NCBI RefSeq assembly: GCF_052216985.1 | Contig: NZ_JBQOUY010000001.1 | Span: forward strand, 62,001 to 126,000 | Source of the DNA: Acidaminococcus fermentans_A | Lineage (GTDB): Bacteria > Bacillota > Negativicutes > Acidaminococcales > Acidaminococcaceae | Direction of reading: 5' to 3' | DNA length: 64,000 nucleotides | Shown: piece by piece, positions 1 to 7,529 of the stretch | Layout of the letters: the number at the start of each line of letters is the position of its first letter | How positions within the stretch are numbered: position 1 is the stretch's first letter | The notes under the pieces: model-generated | Told to the model about the DNA's origin: nothing | What the model saw: only the letters and a program-made list of their open reading frames with translations | Databases searched by the model: none | Translations under genes and position numbers: made by a program

Positions 1-390
1 AAAACCGTTGACCCTAAAGTGATACGCCTCTCCGCCGTATTGGTACCAGTCCTGGAGCACCACGTCACCCCGGATGGCCTTGACCACGCTCTTGACCGCC
101 CAGGGGGTCCCCTTGTACTTGTGGTCCTTGATGGCGGATTTCACCAGAGCTCTTTTCTGGGTAAGATTTAACCCAGTATCGTAAAAATCCACATGGAACT
201 GCCAGGCCAGGTCATCAACGACGGCCTCGTCCAGCGCATCAATCCGACTGTAGATCAAAAGCCCGCTCATCCGGTCCACCACATCGTGGAGGGATGCCCC
301 GCAGGCTTTGGCCACGTCACGGACTGTCTGGCTCCGGGCCAGGCTGGAGGGCAGCAGGTCCGCCACGCTGACGGTGCTTACCGTTTTCAT
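1..390 (-). CDS. I: phage tail protein I (P2 gpI family), 3' end outside window
   Basis: The leftward frame from the ATG at 390 stays open to the window edge for 130 codons, so only the N-terminal part is seen. It begins MKTVSTVSVADLLPSSLA and contains the pattern of a short helical N-terminus followed by ...IDALDEAVVDDLAWQFHVDFYD, typical of the P2 tail protein I family, which sits at the baseplate wedge between gpJ and the tail fibre. The start overlaps the gpJ stop as ATGA, giving translational coupling. The order W-J-I is the P2 order, so tail fibre genes should follow to the left. Family assignment rests on residue pattern plus position. Confidence 0.85.
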   Translation of the reverse strand, partial: MKTVSTVSVADLLPSSLARSQTVRDVAKACGASLHDVVDRMSGLLIYSRIDALDEAVVDDLAWQFHVDFYDTGLNLTQKRALVKSAIKDHKYKGTPWAVKSVVKAIRGDVVLQDWYQYGGEAYHFRVNGF

Positions 391-1508
391 CCTTCGGCCA
401 CCCCCTTAAACTTGACGTTTACAGCGTCAGCGGTGGCCACCTGGTCCGGACTGACCGTGGTCAGCACAGGGGCGGTCACCTGGACCCGGGCGGCTCCGGC
501 GTCCACCATCAGCTGGTAGAGCTTGGAGGGGTCGATGTCACGGCCCAGACGGGCCTTTTGCCAGGAGATATAGTCCTGGACGGCCGCAGTGACCGCCGTC
601 TGGATGGCAAAGGCGCTGGCCTTGTCGGCGCTGTCCACCATGTAGGATACGTCGATGCTGTAGCTGACCGCCGTGGGGGCCTTGACCACCACCTTATCGG
701 TGAGCGGCCGGACCTTGTCGGCGCTGCACACCTTGTCCACCGCGTCCAGGATCTCCTGCCCGGGGATCTCTCCGCCCGTAAGGAGCGGGACGATCTGCAC
801 CGTGCCCGGCTCCGGGCTGCTGACGTACACATCAGCGATGTCCGCGGAGGCCGTCTTGCTCCAGTACTCATACGCCCCGGACGGCCCCGCATCACTAAAC
901 CGCTCGGGGGCCGTGTGGATGCGCTCCCGGTAAGAGCTGTCACTCTCCCGGTCAGCCCCGCCGCCAGTCACCGTACTGCTGACGGTAGCCACATAGGGCA
1001 CCGGGTCCACCAGCACGGAGAGCGCTCCGGCGGACAGGCCATTGCCCTGGGCGCCGCTGACGGTGCAGTAGGCTTTGACCGTCCCGGTAAGGCTCCCCGC
1101 GGGGATCAGCAGGTCATCGACGGTGGCAAAAAAGAGCTGCTTGTCCTGGGTGGTCACCCGGGTCCCGGCAGGCACCGTCACCACGTCCTCCCGCTTTGCC
1201 GAAAGGGTAAAAGTCAGGGTGGTGCTGGCCTGGGCCGCAGGGGTCCGGTCCGTGTCGGTGAGGGCCCCCAGCTGGTCCAGGTAGTCCCCCTCGGCGTACT
1301 TGAGCAAATTCATCTTAGTCGCCCGATCGATGGCATAGTTTTGCTGGACCACCACCGCCGCGATGGTTAGCAGAAACAGCCGGATGGGATCGCCCTGAGC
1401 CAGGGTTCGCCCGGACACTCGCTCATAAGTGCTCACCAGGCCGTCCTTGACCTCCTGCACATCATAGGAGTCAAAATCCACATCCTGTAAGTCTTTAAGT
1501 GTTGCCAT
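387..1508 (-). CDS. J: baseplate J-like protein (P2 gpJ)
   Basis: A 373-residue protein of the baseplate_J family, an outer baseplate wedge component of contractile tails. The N-terminal half has the typical run DRTPAAQASTTLTFTLS followed by VPAGTRVTT, then the central SDSSYRERIHTAPERFSDAGPSGAYEYW segment with the conserved arginine-rich helix, and a C-terminal DKVRPLTDKVVVKAPT block as in P2 gpJ. Length matches the family. The start lies inside the 3' end of gpW (14-nt overlap) and the stop overlaps the gpI start, so the three genes are one coupled unit. Confidence 0.93.
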   Translation of the reverse strand: MATLKDLQDVDFDSYDVQEVKDGLVSTYERVSGRTLAQGDPIRLFLLTIAAVVVQQNYAIDRATKMNLLKYAEGDYLDQLGALTDTDRTPAAQASTTLTFTLSAKREDVVTVPAGTRVTTQDKQLFFATVDDLLIPAGSLTGTVKAYCTVSGAQGNGLSAGALSVLVDPVPYVATVSSTVTGGGADRESDSSYRERIHTAPERFSDAGPSGAYEYWSKTASADIADVYVSSPEPGTVQIVPLLTGGEIPGQEILDAVDKVCSADKVRPLTDKVVVKAPTAVSYSIDVSYMVDSADKASAFAIQTAVTAAVQDYISWQKARLGRDIDPSKLYQLMVDAGAARVQVTAPVLTTVSPDQVATADAVNVKFKGVAEG

Positions 1509-1815
1509 TGATTGTCACCTCGATCCTGGGCGTAAGAGCGCCGTTGTCGTCCCCGGTAAAAGTGATGCCCACCACCTGGCACCGGGGCTCATACTGCCGG
1601 ATGGCGGTCATAAGCTCGCTGGCCATGGTGGCCTGGGCTACGGGCAGGGTCTTGTCCAGGTAGTCTGCGGAGATGCCAAACCCCCGATCCAGGGGCACGG
1701 TCCGCTGGTAGGTGGTAAGGATGGTCCGGACGTTTTGTAAGACCTCCGCCTCAACCGTTGCCGGGGCAAAGTCGATGTCCTGCCCATCGGCTGTGACCAT
1801 AAGCGTCTTAGCCAT
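1495..1815 (-). CDS. W: baseplate wedge protein, gpW/gp25 family
   Basis: A 106-residue protein of the GPW/gp25 family, which forms the inner baseplate wedge and nucleates the sheath in contractile tails. Visible are the central PLDRGFGIS motif (the family's LxR.GfG..) and the C-terminal RIEVTING-type strand. It overlaps gpU by 8 nt upstream and gpJ by 14 nt downstream. Size and order match P2 gpW. Confidence 0.9.
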   Translation of the reverse strand: MAKTLMVTADGQDIDFAPATVEAEVLQNVRTILTTYQRTVPLDRGFGISADYLDKTLPVAQATMASELMTAIRQYEPRCQVVGITFTGDDNGALTPRIEVTINGNT

Positions 1816-2224
1816 ACATCCTCACCGTCCCATCCACATACTCCTGGAGGGTCACCGTTACCTCCACGCTGTACAGCTGGCCAAAGCGGGTCCAGTGCTT
1901 GACCGTGTAGTCCAAACTGTCTATGACCCAAAAGTGCTGCCCGATGCTCTTAAAGCCGATCATCAGCGGGAGCACGGTGCCGCTGTCCCGGAGCCGCCGG
2001 AGCCGCTCCAGCTCGTTTGCCGGGTTGACCCCCAGGTCCGCCCGGAGCAGCATTTTAAAGCTGATCTTGTCGGTGTCCGGCCCCAAAAACTCCAAAACGG
2101 GTTTTTGGTTAACAAGATCGTGTTTGCTCCAGCGGCCGGCCCCGGACCGCTGATACTCATCAAAGGTCCTCACGGACCGGGAGGACGTGGCAAAGGGGAT
2201 GGTCCCCAAAAATCCGATAAGCAT
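1808..2224 (-). CDS. U: tail protein, P2 gpU family
   Basis: A 138-residue protein of the P2 gpU family. It begins MLIGFLGTIPFATSS, has the RWSKHDLVNQKPVLEFLGPD segment and the GVNPANELERLRRLRDSGTVLPLMIG helix typical of the family, and ends QEYVDG. Known relatives are needed for tail completion and act near the spike and baseplate hub. Here it lies between the PAAR gene and gpW, rather than next to gpX as in P2 itself, an arrangement common in prophages of Firmicutes. Confidence 0.85.
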   Translation of the reverse strand: MLIGFLGTIPFATSSRSVRTFDEYQRSGAGRWSKHDLVNQKPVLEFLGPDTDKISFKMLLRADLGVNPANELERLRRLRDSGTVLPLMIGFKSIGQHFWVIDSLDYTVKHWTRFGQLYSVEVTVTLQEYVDGTVRMYG

Positions 2225-2226
2225 AT

Positions 2227-2517
2227 CTATCCTCCTATGGTTACATTGCCGGAGCCCTGGGCCACGGTGCCGCCGCAGCTCACCGGATCGCCCACCCGGG
2301 CGGCCGGCCTGCCGTTGATGGTGACGGACCCGCTCCCGCTGGAGATGACACCGCTGTGGCTGGGGTGGACTTTACAGGAGTGAGGCGCATAGCTGTCCCC
2401 CACCCTGCCAGCCCCCTTGCCGTTGATCAGCACATCTCCGCTGGCGCTGGTGAGTGCTACCGGCGGGCAGTCGTCGTGGCCGGTGCAGGTATCCCCCAGT
2501 CTAGTCACTGCTGGCAT
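2227..2517 (-). CDS. PAAR-domain spike tip protein
   Basis: A 96-residue protein made of one PAAR repeat: MPAVTRLGDTCTGHD at the start, GDVLINGKGAGRVGD and GSVTINGRPAARVGDPVSCGG as paired strands, with His and Cys residues (TCTGHDDCPP, HSCKVHPSH, SCGG) placed to bind a metal ion at the cone tip. PAAR proteins cap the spike of contractile tails and type VI machines. It lies directly after gpV, the spike on which it would sit, with no extra effector domain attached. Confidence 0.92.
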   Translation of the reverse strand: MPAVTRLGDTCTGHDDCPPVALTSASGDVLINGKGAGRVGDSYAPHSCKVHPSHSGVISSGSGSVTINGRPAARVGDPVSCGGTVAQGSGNVTIGG

Positions 2518-2529
2518 GGCTGCACCTCC

Positions 2530-2934
2530 TCAGTTAATGGCCACGGTGGCCCCGGTGATCACCACAGCACCGGTGGCGTGGATCTCCAGGGAGCCGTGGT
2601 CGTACCGGATGTAGGACCCGTCGGGAAACCGCACGCTCCGTACATCAGGATCCGACTCTGCCGGAGGGGACCCGCTGTCGTAGTAGGCCCCCAGGATCAC
2701 GCCATCAGAGAGACCCGCCCCCGAGGGGTTCATTTGAAACAGACACACCACCGGGGTGCCCACCTCCGGCACCTGGTAACTTTTGCTCCCGCCCGTAAAA
2801 GGCTGCAGCACCGGGAGCCAGTCGGAAACCAAATCGTCGCAGTCTTCAAAGACTACTTTTGCCCGGCAGGAGGCTCCGTCCACAGAGGAGATTTTTCCTT
2901 TTCGGATAATGTTTTTCAGTTGATTAGTATCCAT
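2530..2934 (-). CDS. V: baseplate assembly / spike protein gpV
   Basis: A 134-residue spike protein of the P2 gpV family. The ATG at 2934 is chosen over upstream starts because GGAGG lies 7 nt before it, while the longer frame has no ribosome site. It has the OB-fold-like part with VPEVGTPVVCLFQMNPSGAGLSDGVILGAYY, then FPDGSYIRYDHGSLEIHATG, the start of the beta-helix needle, ending ATVAIN. Trimeric gpV pierces the outer membrane during contraction. It overlaps gpD by 11 nt and precedes the PAAR gene. Confidence 0.9.
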   Translation of the reverse strand: MDTNQLKNIIRKGKISSVDGASCRAKVVFEDCDDLVSDWLPVLQPFTGGSKSYQVPEVGTPVVCLFQMNPSGAGLSDGVILGAYYDSGSPPAESDPDVRSVRFPDGSYIRYDHGSLEIHATGAVVITGATVAIN

Positions 2935-4006
2935 TGAGGCACCTCCTGACGTTGATGCTAGTGGTATAGCCGCTGCTCCCCACCTCGTGCTTGGCCTCTG
3001 TGATAAGGTATTTGCCGTCAAACTTCCCAAAGCCCCAAAGCTGGACGGTAAGGGAGGTCAGGAGAGCCAGGCAGCCCATGCAGTCGATAGACCCGGTCAC
3101 TTCTTCCTGATTTTTCTCCCGCAGCTTTCGTTTGGCCAGCTTTTCTGCCTCAGCGATGCTTGCCACCTGCTCGTGGACCTGGAGGGTCTTGCCCTCTTTT
3201 TTATCGGGTGCCGTAAAGGTGGCCTCGATGACATCCTTGTCCTTGCCTGCCTTGTATTTGACATGACAGGCCTTGTAGGTATCCCGGATCTTGCTCTCAA
3301 AGCTCCACCCGGTCAGCCGACTCACATAGAGCATATCGGCAGTATCGGCCATGGCCACCAGGGATCCGGGCCGCACGATGGTGATCTTAGGCTCTGCCCG
3401 CTCGTAGTCCACCTCGTCAAACAAAATCAGCTGGTCCTTATAGATCTTGATGGCCACCCCGTGGTCGCTGCACAGCTTGTACAAAAACGCCAGATCAGAC
3501 TCATCTGTCTGTTCGGCCCGGTCGATCTGAGGGTCATCGGGGGCGGTGTACTTGAGGGTCATACCGGCTCCCGTGGCCACGTCATTGGCGATGGTAGACA
3601 GCTTGGCCTTTTCCCAGCTCCGGCTGTGCTCCTCGCCCCGGAGCTTGTTGTTGTCCGGGATGGACACCGCCTTGACGGTCACTTCCGAGGGCATGCCCTT
3701 ACAGGTGATGGTGTCCACTTCAAACTGCCCCAGGTCCAGGGCCTGCGGCCCTTCAAAAAGACTGTGCCAGTTGGTTGTGGTCAGCTGGGCCTTCAGGGTG
3801 GCGCCCTTGTCAGGCATCCAGTCGCCCTCCCAGAGCCCCTCCCGGTCCTCCAGGGTGAGCTCCAGGTCATCAGCCTTGCCGGACATGTTGTCTGTATAGC
3901 TCAGCTGCTTGAGATAAGGCAGGAGGCCTGCGCTGATGTCCTTAGCGTTGTACAGGACCACCGGCGTGGCCGTCCGTGCCTGCATGATGGTGTCCAGCAT
4001 GGTCAT
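2924..4006 (-). CDS. D: late control / tail hub protein gpD
   Basis: A 360-residue protein of the phage late-control gene D family, the baseplate hub related to T4 gp27. The N-terminus has the typical YTDNMSGKADDLELTLEDREGLWEGDW segment, the middle has QTDESDLAFLYKLCSDHGVAIKIYKDQLILFDE, and the C-terminus FDGKYLITEAKHEVGSSGYTTSINVRR. These are the signature blocks of the family. It overlaps gpX by 4 nt (ATGA) and gpV by 11 nt. Confidence 0.93.
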   Translation of the reverse strand: MTMLDTIMQARTATPVVLYNAKDISAGLLPYLKQLSYTDNMSGKADDLELTLEDREGLWEGDWMPDKGATLKAQLTTTNWHSLFEGPQALDLGQFEVDTITCKGMPSEVTVKAVSIPDNNKLRGEEHSRSWEKAKLSTIANDVATGAGMTLKYTAPDDPQIDRAEQTDESDLAFLYKLCSDHGVAIKIYKDQLILFDEVDYERAEPKITIVRPGSLVAMADTADMLYVSRLTGWSFESKIRDTYKACHVKYKAGKDKDVIEATFTAPDKKEGKTLQVHEQVASIAEAEKLAKRKLREKNQEEVTGSIDCMGCLALLTSLTVQLWGFGKFDGKYLITEAKHEVGSSGYTTSINVRRCLNGY

Positions 4007-4206
4007 CGCCTCCAGGGGGGCAGGCGGTCCGTGGTGGGCTTGGTATAAACCGGCACCGTGACCTCCAGACCTGCCGGGAAGACCACGATGGACGACAGCT
4101 CCGGGTTGGCCTCCAGGAGCGCCGCCGCACCAGTCTCCGCCCCGTACAGCTTGTAGGCGATCAGGTCCCAGGTGTCGCCCTGTACCGTGGTATAGGTCTT
4201 AATCAT
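4003..4206 (-). CDS. X: tail protein X with LysM-like fold
   Basis: A 67-residue protein of the P2 gpX family: YTTVQGDTWDLIAYKLYG at the start is a LysM-type fold, followed by LLEANPELSSIVVFPAGLEVTVP. gpX is a small essential tail protein of the baseplate hub region. AGGAGG lies 9 nt before the ATG, and the gene overlaps the tape-measure stop by 8 nt. Confidence 0.92.
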   Translation of the reverse strand: MIKTYTTVQGDTWDLIAYKLYGAETGAAALLEANPELSSIVVFPAGLEVTVPVYTKPTTDRLPPWRR

Positions 4207-6454
4207 AAGCCAGCCTCCTTTGGTCTGCCTGCAGGTCCCGCAGCATCCGCTTGAGCCGGTCCTGGCTCATCTGCATCACACTCTCCAGGTCGCCCTTAGA
4301 GGCGCTCCCGGAAATGGTCACGATGGGGCTGTACTGCACAGTCACCGACCCGCCGCCGCTCCTGGTGGAGGGCATAAGGCCCAAACGCCGCCCAGTCTCA
4401 GCCCACAGGCCTCGGGCCCGCTGGCTGCCGTCGATGGGGATAGCGGCCTCAGGGCTGTCCTCAGCAAAGCTGGTCAAAAAGGCACCCCGATTAAAGATGC
4501 CCCCGCTAGCCAGCCCCGGAGGCATAACGCTGGATGCGCCGCCACCGCCCATTACGTTTTTAACAATATTGACCGTGCCGGTGATAGGGTGGCTCAAAAA
4601 GTCAGTGATTGCCGTCCACTTGTCCATCACCCAGTCGTAGGCCTTAGACAACTCGGACTGTATGTAGGCCACAAAGCTGGAGACAGCGCCCTTGGCGCCC
4701 TCCCACATGTCCTCAAAAAAGGCCTTGACGGCCTGCCAAAGGCCCATGACAAAGGCGTAGGCTGCGTCAAATTTGGCGCTGATCCAGGCTGTAAAGCTGG
4801 CCAGAGCTGCTTTGCCGCCCTCCCACATCTTGGCAAAGAAGGCGCTGATCTGCTCCCAGTGGGTATAGACCAGGTAGCCTACCGCGATGAGGGCCATAAA
4901 GCCCAGCACCAGAGGATGGGCAGAGGCCAGCATCATGGCGGTGCGCAGGACGTTAAAGGCAACCCGCAGGCCTTTGATGACCATGGACACCCCGGCAAAA
5001 GCCTGCCGCAGGCGGGTCACCACCATCAAGGTCCCCATGCCCACGGTCATAAAGGCCGCTGCACCCACTACCAGGCCGTAAATGCCTTTGACCAACCCGG
5101 GGTGTTCTTTGCCCCAGTTGGATACAGCTTTTGCTACATTGGCCATCCAGGAGGCCCCCTGAGCCAGATACGGCAGGAGGGAGCTCCCCAGGGTCACCGC
5201 CAGGGAGGACATGGCATTTTTGAGCAGCTGGATGGCATTGGCCGTAGTCTTGGCCCGCTCCTCATACTCCTTCTCCATGCTCCCCTCGTACCCGGGTTTG
5301 CTCACCAGGTCCATGTTGCGTTTGAGGTTGTCCAGGTTGGACAGGAGCGGTGCGATGGCTCCGATGGACTCCTTACCAAAGAGATTTTTGAGGACGGCTG
5401 CCTGCTGGACCTTATCCAGCTTACTGATGCTGTCCAGGACCATCAGGATGGTCCCTTTGGCGTCTTTTTGCATGGATGCCGCCACCTGGGTGGAGTCAAG
5501 CCCCAGCTCGTCAAAGGCGGCCCGCTGTTTTTTGGTGGCCGCCTCGCCGGCGGTCAGCCCCAGGATCAGGTTTTTGATGCCGGTAGCCGCCACCTCGGAC
5601 GCGATACCGGACCCCACGATGCTGGCGCCCATAGCGGCGATCTCGCCAGAGGCCACGCCGCCTACGGAGCCCAAGGGCCCGATCCGGGTCACCACATCAG
5701 CGATGGCCGGGGCAGTGGCCGCAGTTTTGTTGCCCAAGTAGTTGACCTTATCAGCCAGCTCCACCACCTGGTCCTGGCCCATCTTAAAGGCGGTACGCCA
5801 TTTGGCCATCATGTCCCCGGCCTGGTCGGCGGTGATGTCAAAGGCCACACCCATCTTGGCGGCGTCCTTGGTAAAGGCCACCAGTTCGTTCCGGGCGATC
5901 CCGGCCTGTCCGGCGGAGGCCATGATCTGGGCCAGCCCGGAGGCGGACACAGGGATCTCCTGGGACAGTTTGAGGGTGTCGTTGGACATCTCTTTAAACT
6001 GCTGCGGGGTGTCAAAATCGACTACTTTGCGGACATCGGCCATCACGGACTCAAACTCCATGGCAGACTGGATAGGCCCTGCCAAAAATTTGGTAGTTGC
6101 CCCCCAGGCCATCATCTTGCCCATGTAGACGGTCGCCTGCTGGTCAAGCTGGGCAAACTGCTGCCGGTCCTGGGCGATGCCCTGCATCAGCCCTTTGGTG
6201 CTCTGGTTGATCCGGATCTGGTCATGCAGCCGCTTCATGGCCTTGCCGTAGGTGTCGGCGGATACGGTGCCCTGGTTAAAAGCCTTCATCAGGCCCATCT
6301 GGGCCTGGACGGCCTGCTTGGTATCAGCGTCCATCCGCTTGATCTGCCGCTGGAGGCTGCTTACCTGGTTGGCAGCGGACGTAAAGGCAGACCCCAGGCT
6401 GCTGGCGACGGCAGCACCAATCAGGATCTGTACGCTCATGCTCTGGCCTGCCAT
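4199..6454 (-). CDS. tail tape-measure protein
   Basis: A 751-residue tape-measure protein (P2 gpT position), which sets tail length and is ejected into the host envelope. Roughly residues 25-110 are helical coiled coil, residues 140-340 form the family core (FESVMADVRKVVDFD, ISASG-like repeats, LGSVGGVASGEIAAMGASIVGSG), and two hydrophobic segments follow (GIYGLVVGAAAFMTVGMGTLM and HPLVLGFMALIAVGYLVY). The C-terminus is rich in Gly/Arg. Its start codon immediately follows the stop of the frameshifted gpE extension (TAAATG), a standard P2-like arrangement. Confidence 0.93.
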   Translation of the reverse strand: MAGQSMSVQILIGAAVASSLGSAFTSAANQVSSLQRQIKRMDADTKQAVQAQMGLMKAFNQGTVSADTYGKAMKRLHDQIRINQSTKGLMQGIAQDRQQFAQLDQQATVYMGKMMAWGATTKFLAGPIQSAMEFESVMADVRKVVDFDTPQQFKEMSNDTLKLSQEIPVSASGLAQIMASAGQAGIARNELVAFTKDAAKMGVAFDITADQAGDMMAKWRTAFKMGQDQVVELADKVNYLGNKTAATAPAIADVVTRIGPLGSVGGVASGEIAAMGASIVGSGIASEVAATGIKNLILGLTAGEAATKKQRAAFDELGLDSTQVAASMQKDAKGTILMVLDSISKLDKVQQAAVLKNLFGKESIGAIAPLLSNLDNLKRNMDLVSKPGYEGSMEKEYEERAKTTANAIQLLKNAMSSLAVTLGSSLLPYLAQGASWMANVAKAVSNWGKEHPGLVKGIYGLVVGAAAFMTVGMGTLMVVTRLRQAFAGVSMVIKGLRVAFNVLRTAMMLASAHPLVLGFMALIAVGYLVYTHWEQISAFFAKMWEGGKAALASFTAWISAKFDAAYAFVMGLWQAVKAFFEDMWEGAKGAVSSFVAYIQSELSKAYDWVMDKWTAITDFLSHPITGTVNIVKNVMGGGGASSVMPPGLASGGIFNRGAFLTSFAEDSPEAAIPIDGSQRARGLWAETGRRLGLMPSTRSGGGSVTVQYSPIVTISGSASKGDLESVMQMSQDRLKRMLRDLQADQRRLAYD

Positions 6455-6942
6455 TTACTCACCTCCATCTGCTTTAACCTCGTCCTGGACCTCCCGGAGC
6501 GTTTCCAGCCAGGCCCCCAGCTCGGGGAGCGGAAGGCTCAGATAGTACGGGATGGGTGTATAGGTCTCCCGGGCCAGAACAAGGACATTACGCCGGATTT
6601 TTTTTGGCGTTATTTTTATTTGTACAAAAAAGTGGCCACCGTGTTGATTAGCTTGGTAAAGACGGGGGCCGGCAGGTCCATCACGTCATCCAGCTTCATG
6701 TCCAGGGCCTTGGCGGCCAGTGCCGCCTGGTACTGCATGGACAAATTGATCATAGGGGTCAGGTCCCCTGCAGCCCGCACCTGCTGCTCAGCCGCGATCA
6801 GGTCGTGGCCGGACAGATTGGCCAGCTTGACCAGGACATCTGCTGTCTTTTTCAGCACGTCATCGGGTGCATTGATTCCAAGTTTAGGCGCCGTAGCGGC
6901 CAGCAGGGCTTCCGCCTGCTTTTTGTCTGTTTTCTTTTCCAT
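6455..6942 (-). CDS. E: tail assembly chaperone gpE and its -1 frameshift product gpE+E'
   Basis: The zero-frame gene (6616..6942) encodes 108 residues with a good AGGAGA ribosome site and looks like P2 gpE, the tape-measure chaperone. Near its end the codons ACT TTT TTG contain the heptamer T TTT TTG. A -1 slip there gives 106 gpE residues plus 56 more, ending at a TAA directly abutting the tape-measure ATG. The extension contains TYTPIPYYLSLPLPELGAWL, a proline and aromatic rich block like other E' extensions. P2 itself uses the same heptamer for the same purpose, so recoding is very likely though not demonstrated here. Confidence 0.88.
6625..6631 (-). other. programmed -1 ribosomal frameshift slippery site (T TTT TTG)
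   Basis: Read on the minus strand, 6631 to 6625 is TTTTTTG positioned as X XXY YYZ in the gpE zero frame, nine bases before the zero-frame TAA at 6618-6616. The -1 frame is open from here to 6455. No strong downstream stem was identified by eye. Confidence 0.85.
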
Positions 6943-6958
6943 TGGGGTTCTCCTTTCT

Positions 6959-6988
6959 AAAAAAGAGGGCCCTGCATTACGCAGGGCT
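6959..6988 (-). terminator. intrinsic terminator after the tail tube gene
   Basis: On the minus strand a GCCCTGC / GCAGGGC stem (6987-6981 with 6975-6969) around a 5-nt loop is followed by CCTC and six T. It lies between the tail tube gene and gpE and probably lowers transcription of the chaperone and tape-measure genes relative to sheath and tube. Confidence 0.75.
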
Positions 6989-6993
6989 CATAC

Positions 6994-7515
6994 TCAGCTG
7001 AGGCCCAGGGCTTCTCGGACATCAGCCATCAGATCGGTGTCGCCGATCTTACAGACGCTGTTGAGCTTATCCAGCTCCATGACCACCTTGCCTCCGATGG
7101 TCAGCTTGAGATAGAGGCACTCAAAGCTGGTGGTGGTGTCAGTCATCTTAGCCACCTCAAATTTGCCCAGCTCAAAGTCTTTAGGCATTACCCGGCAGAA
7201 CAGCTTGACGGCCTGGACCTTGAGGGCACCGGTCGCCGGATCCTGCGCCTGGAAAGCGCCCCGGCAGTCAATGTCGTGGCTGGTCTGGGTAAACAGCTTG
7301 GCCGCATTGGGGTCGATGGTCCGCCATTTGGCCTGGAGTTCGGTGGACTTGAAATTGCCCCGTACCGGGACCTCCACTTCCCCTGCAATCCCCGCGCCCT
7401 TAACCGTGTCGGTCATGGCGTTGAGCTTGGGCAGAGTCAGATCTGCGGTGCCCAGCATGTCGGTACCGTCTCCGTAGATCCGGAAATTGATTAACGTTTC
7501 AGGGATTTTGCTCAT
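6994..7515 (-). CDS. FII: major tail tube protein (P2 gpFII)
   Basis: A 173-residue tail tube protein. It starts MSKIPETLINFRIYGDGTDMLGTADLTLPKLNAMTDT, matching the P2 FII pattern of INFNVY..G..L.G.A.vtLP.l..mt.t, and carries KGAGIAGEVEVPVRGNFKSTELQAKWRTID and DLMADVREALGL at the end. It forms the inner tube of the contractile tail. Ribosome site GAGGAGG; it follows the sheath gene by 14 nt, the usual sheath-tube pair. Confidence 0.95.
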   Translation of the reverse strand: MSKIPETLINFRIYGDGTDMLGTADLTLPKLNAMTDTVKGAGIAGEVEVPVRGNFKSTELQAKWRTIDPNAAKLFTQTSHDIDCRGAFQAQDPATGALKVQAVKLFCRVMPKDFELGKFEVAKMTDTTTSFECLYLKLTIGGKVVMELDKLNSVCKIGDTDLMADVREALGLS

Positions 7516-7529
7516 GCGTGGTCACCTCC

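Noticed and set aside
4220..7114. A 964-codon plus-strand open frame opposite the tape measure gene
   Set aside because: It is the mirror of a GC-rich gene with strong codon bias. Its product is Gly/His/Pro-rich low complexity with no domain, and three well-supported minus-strand genes cover the same DNA.
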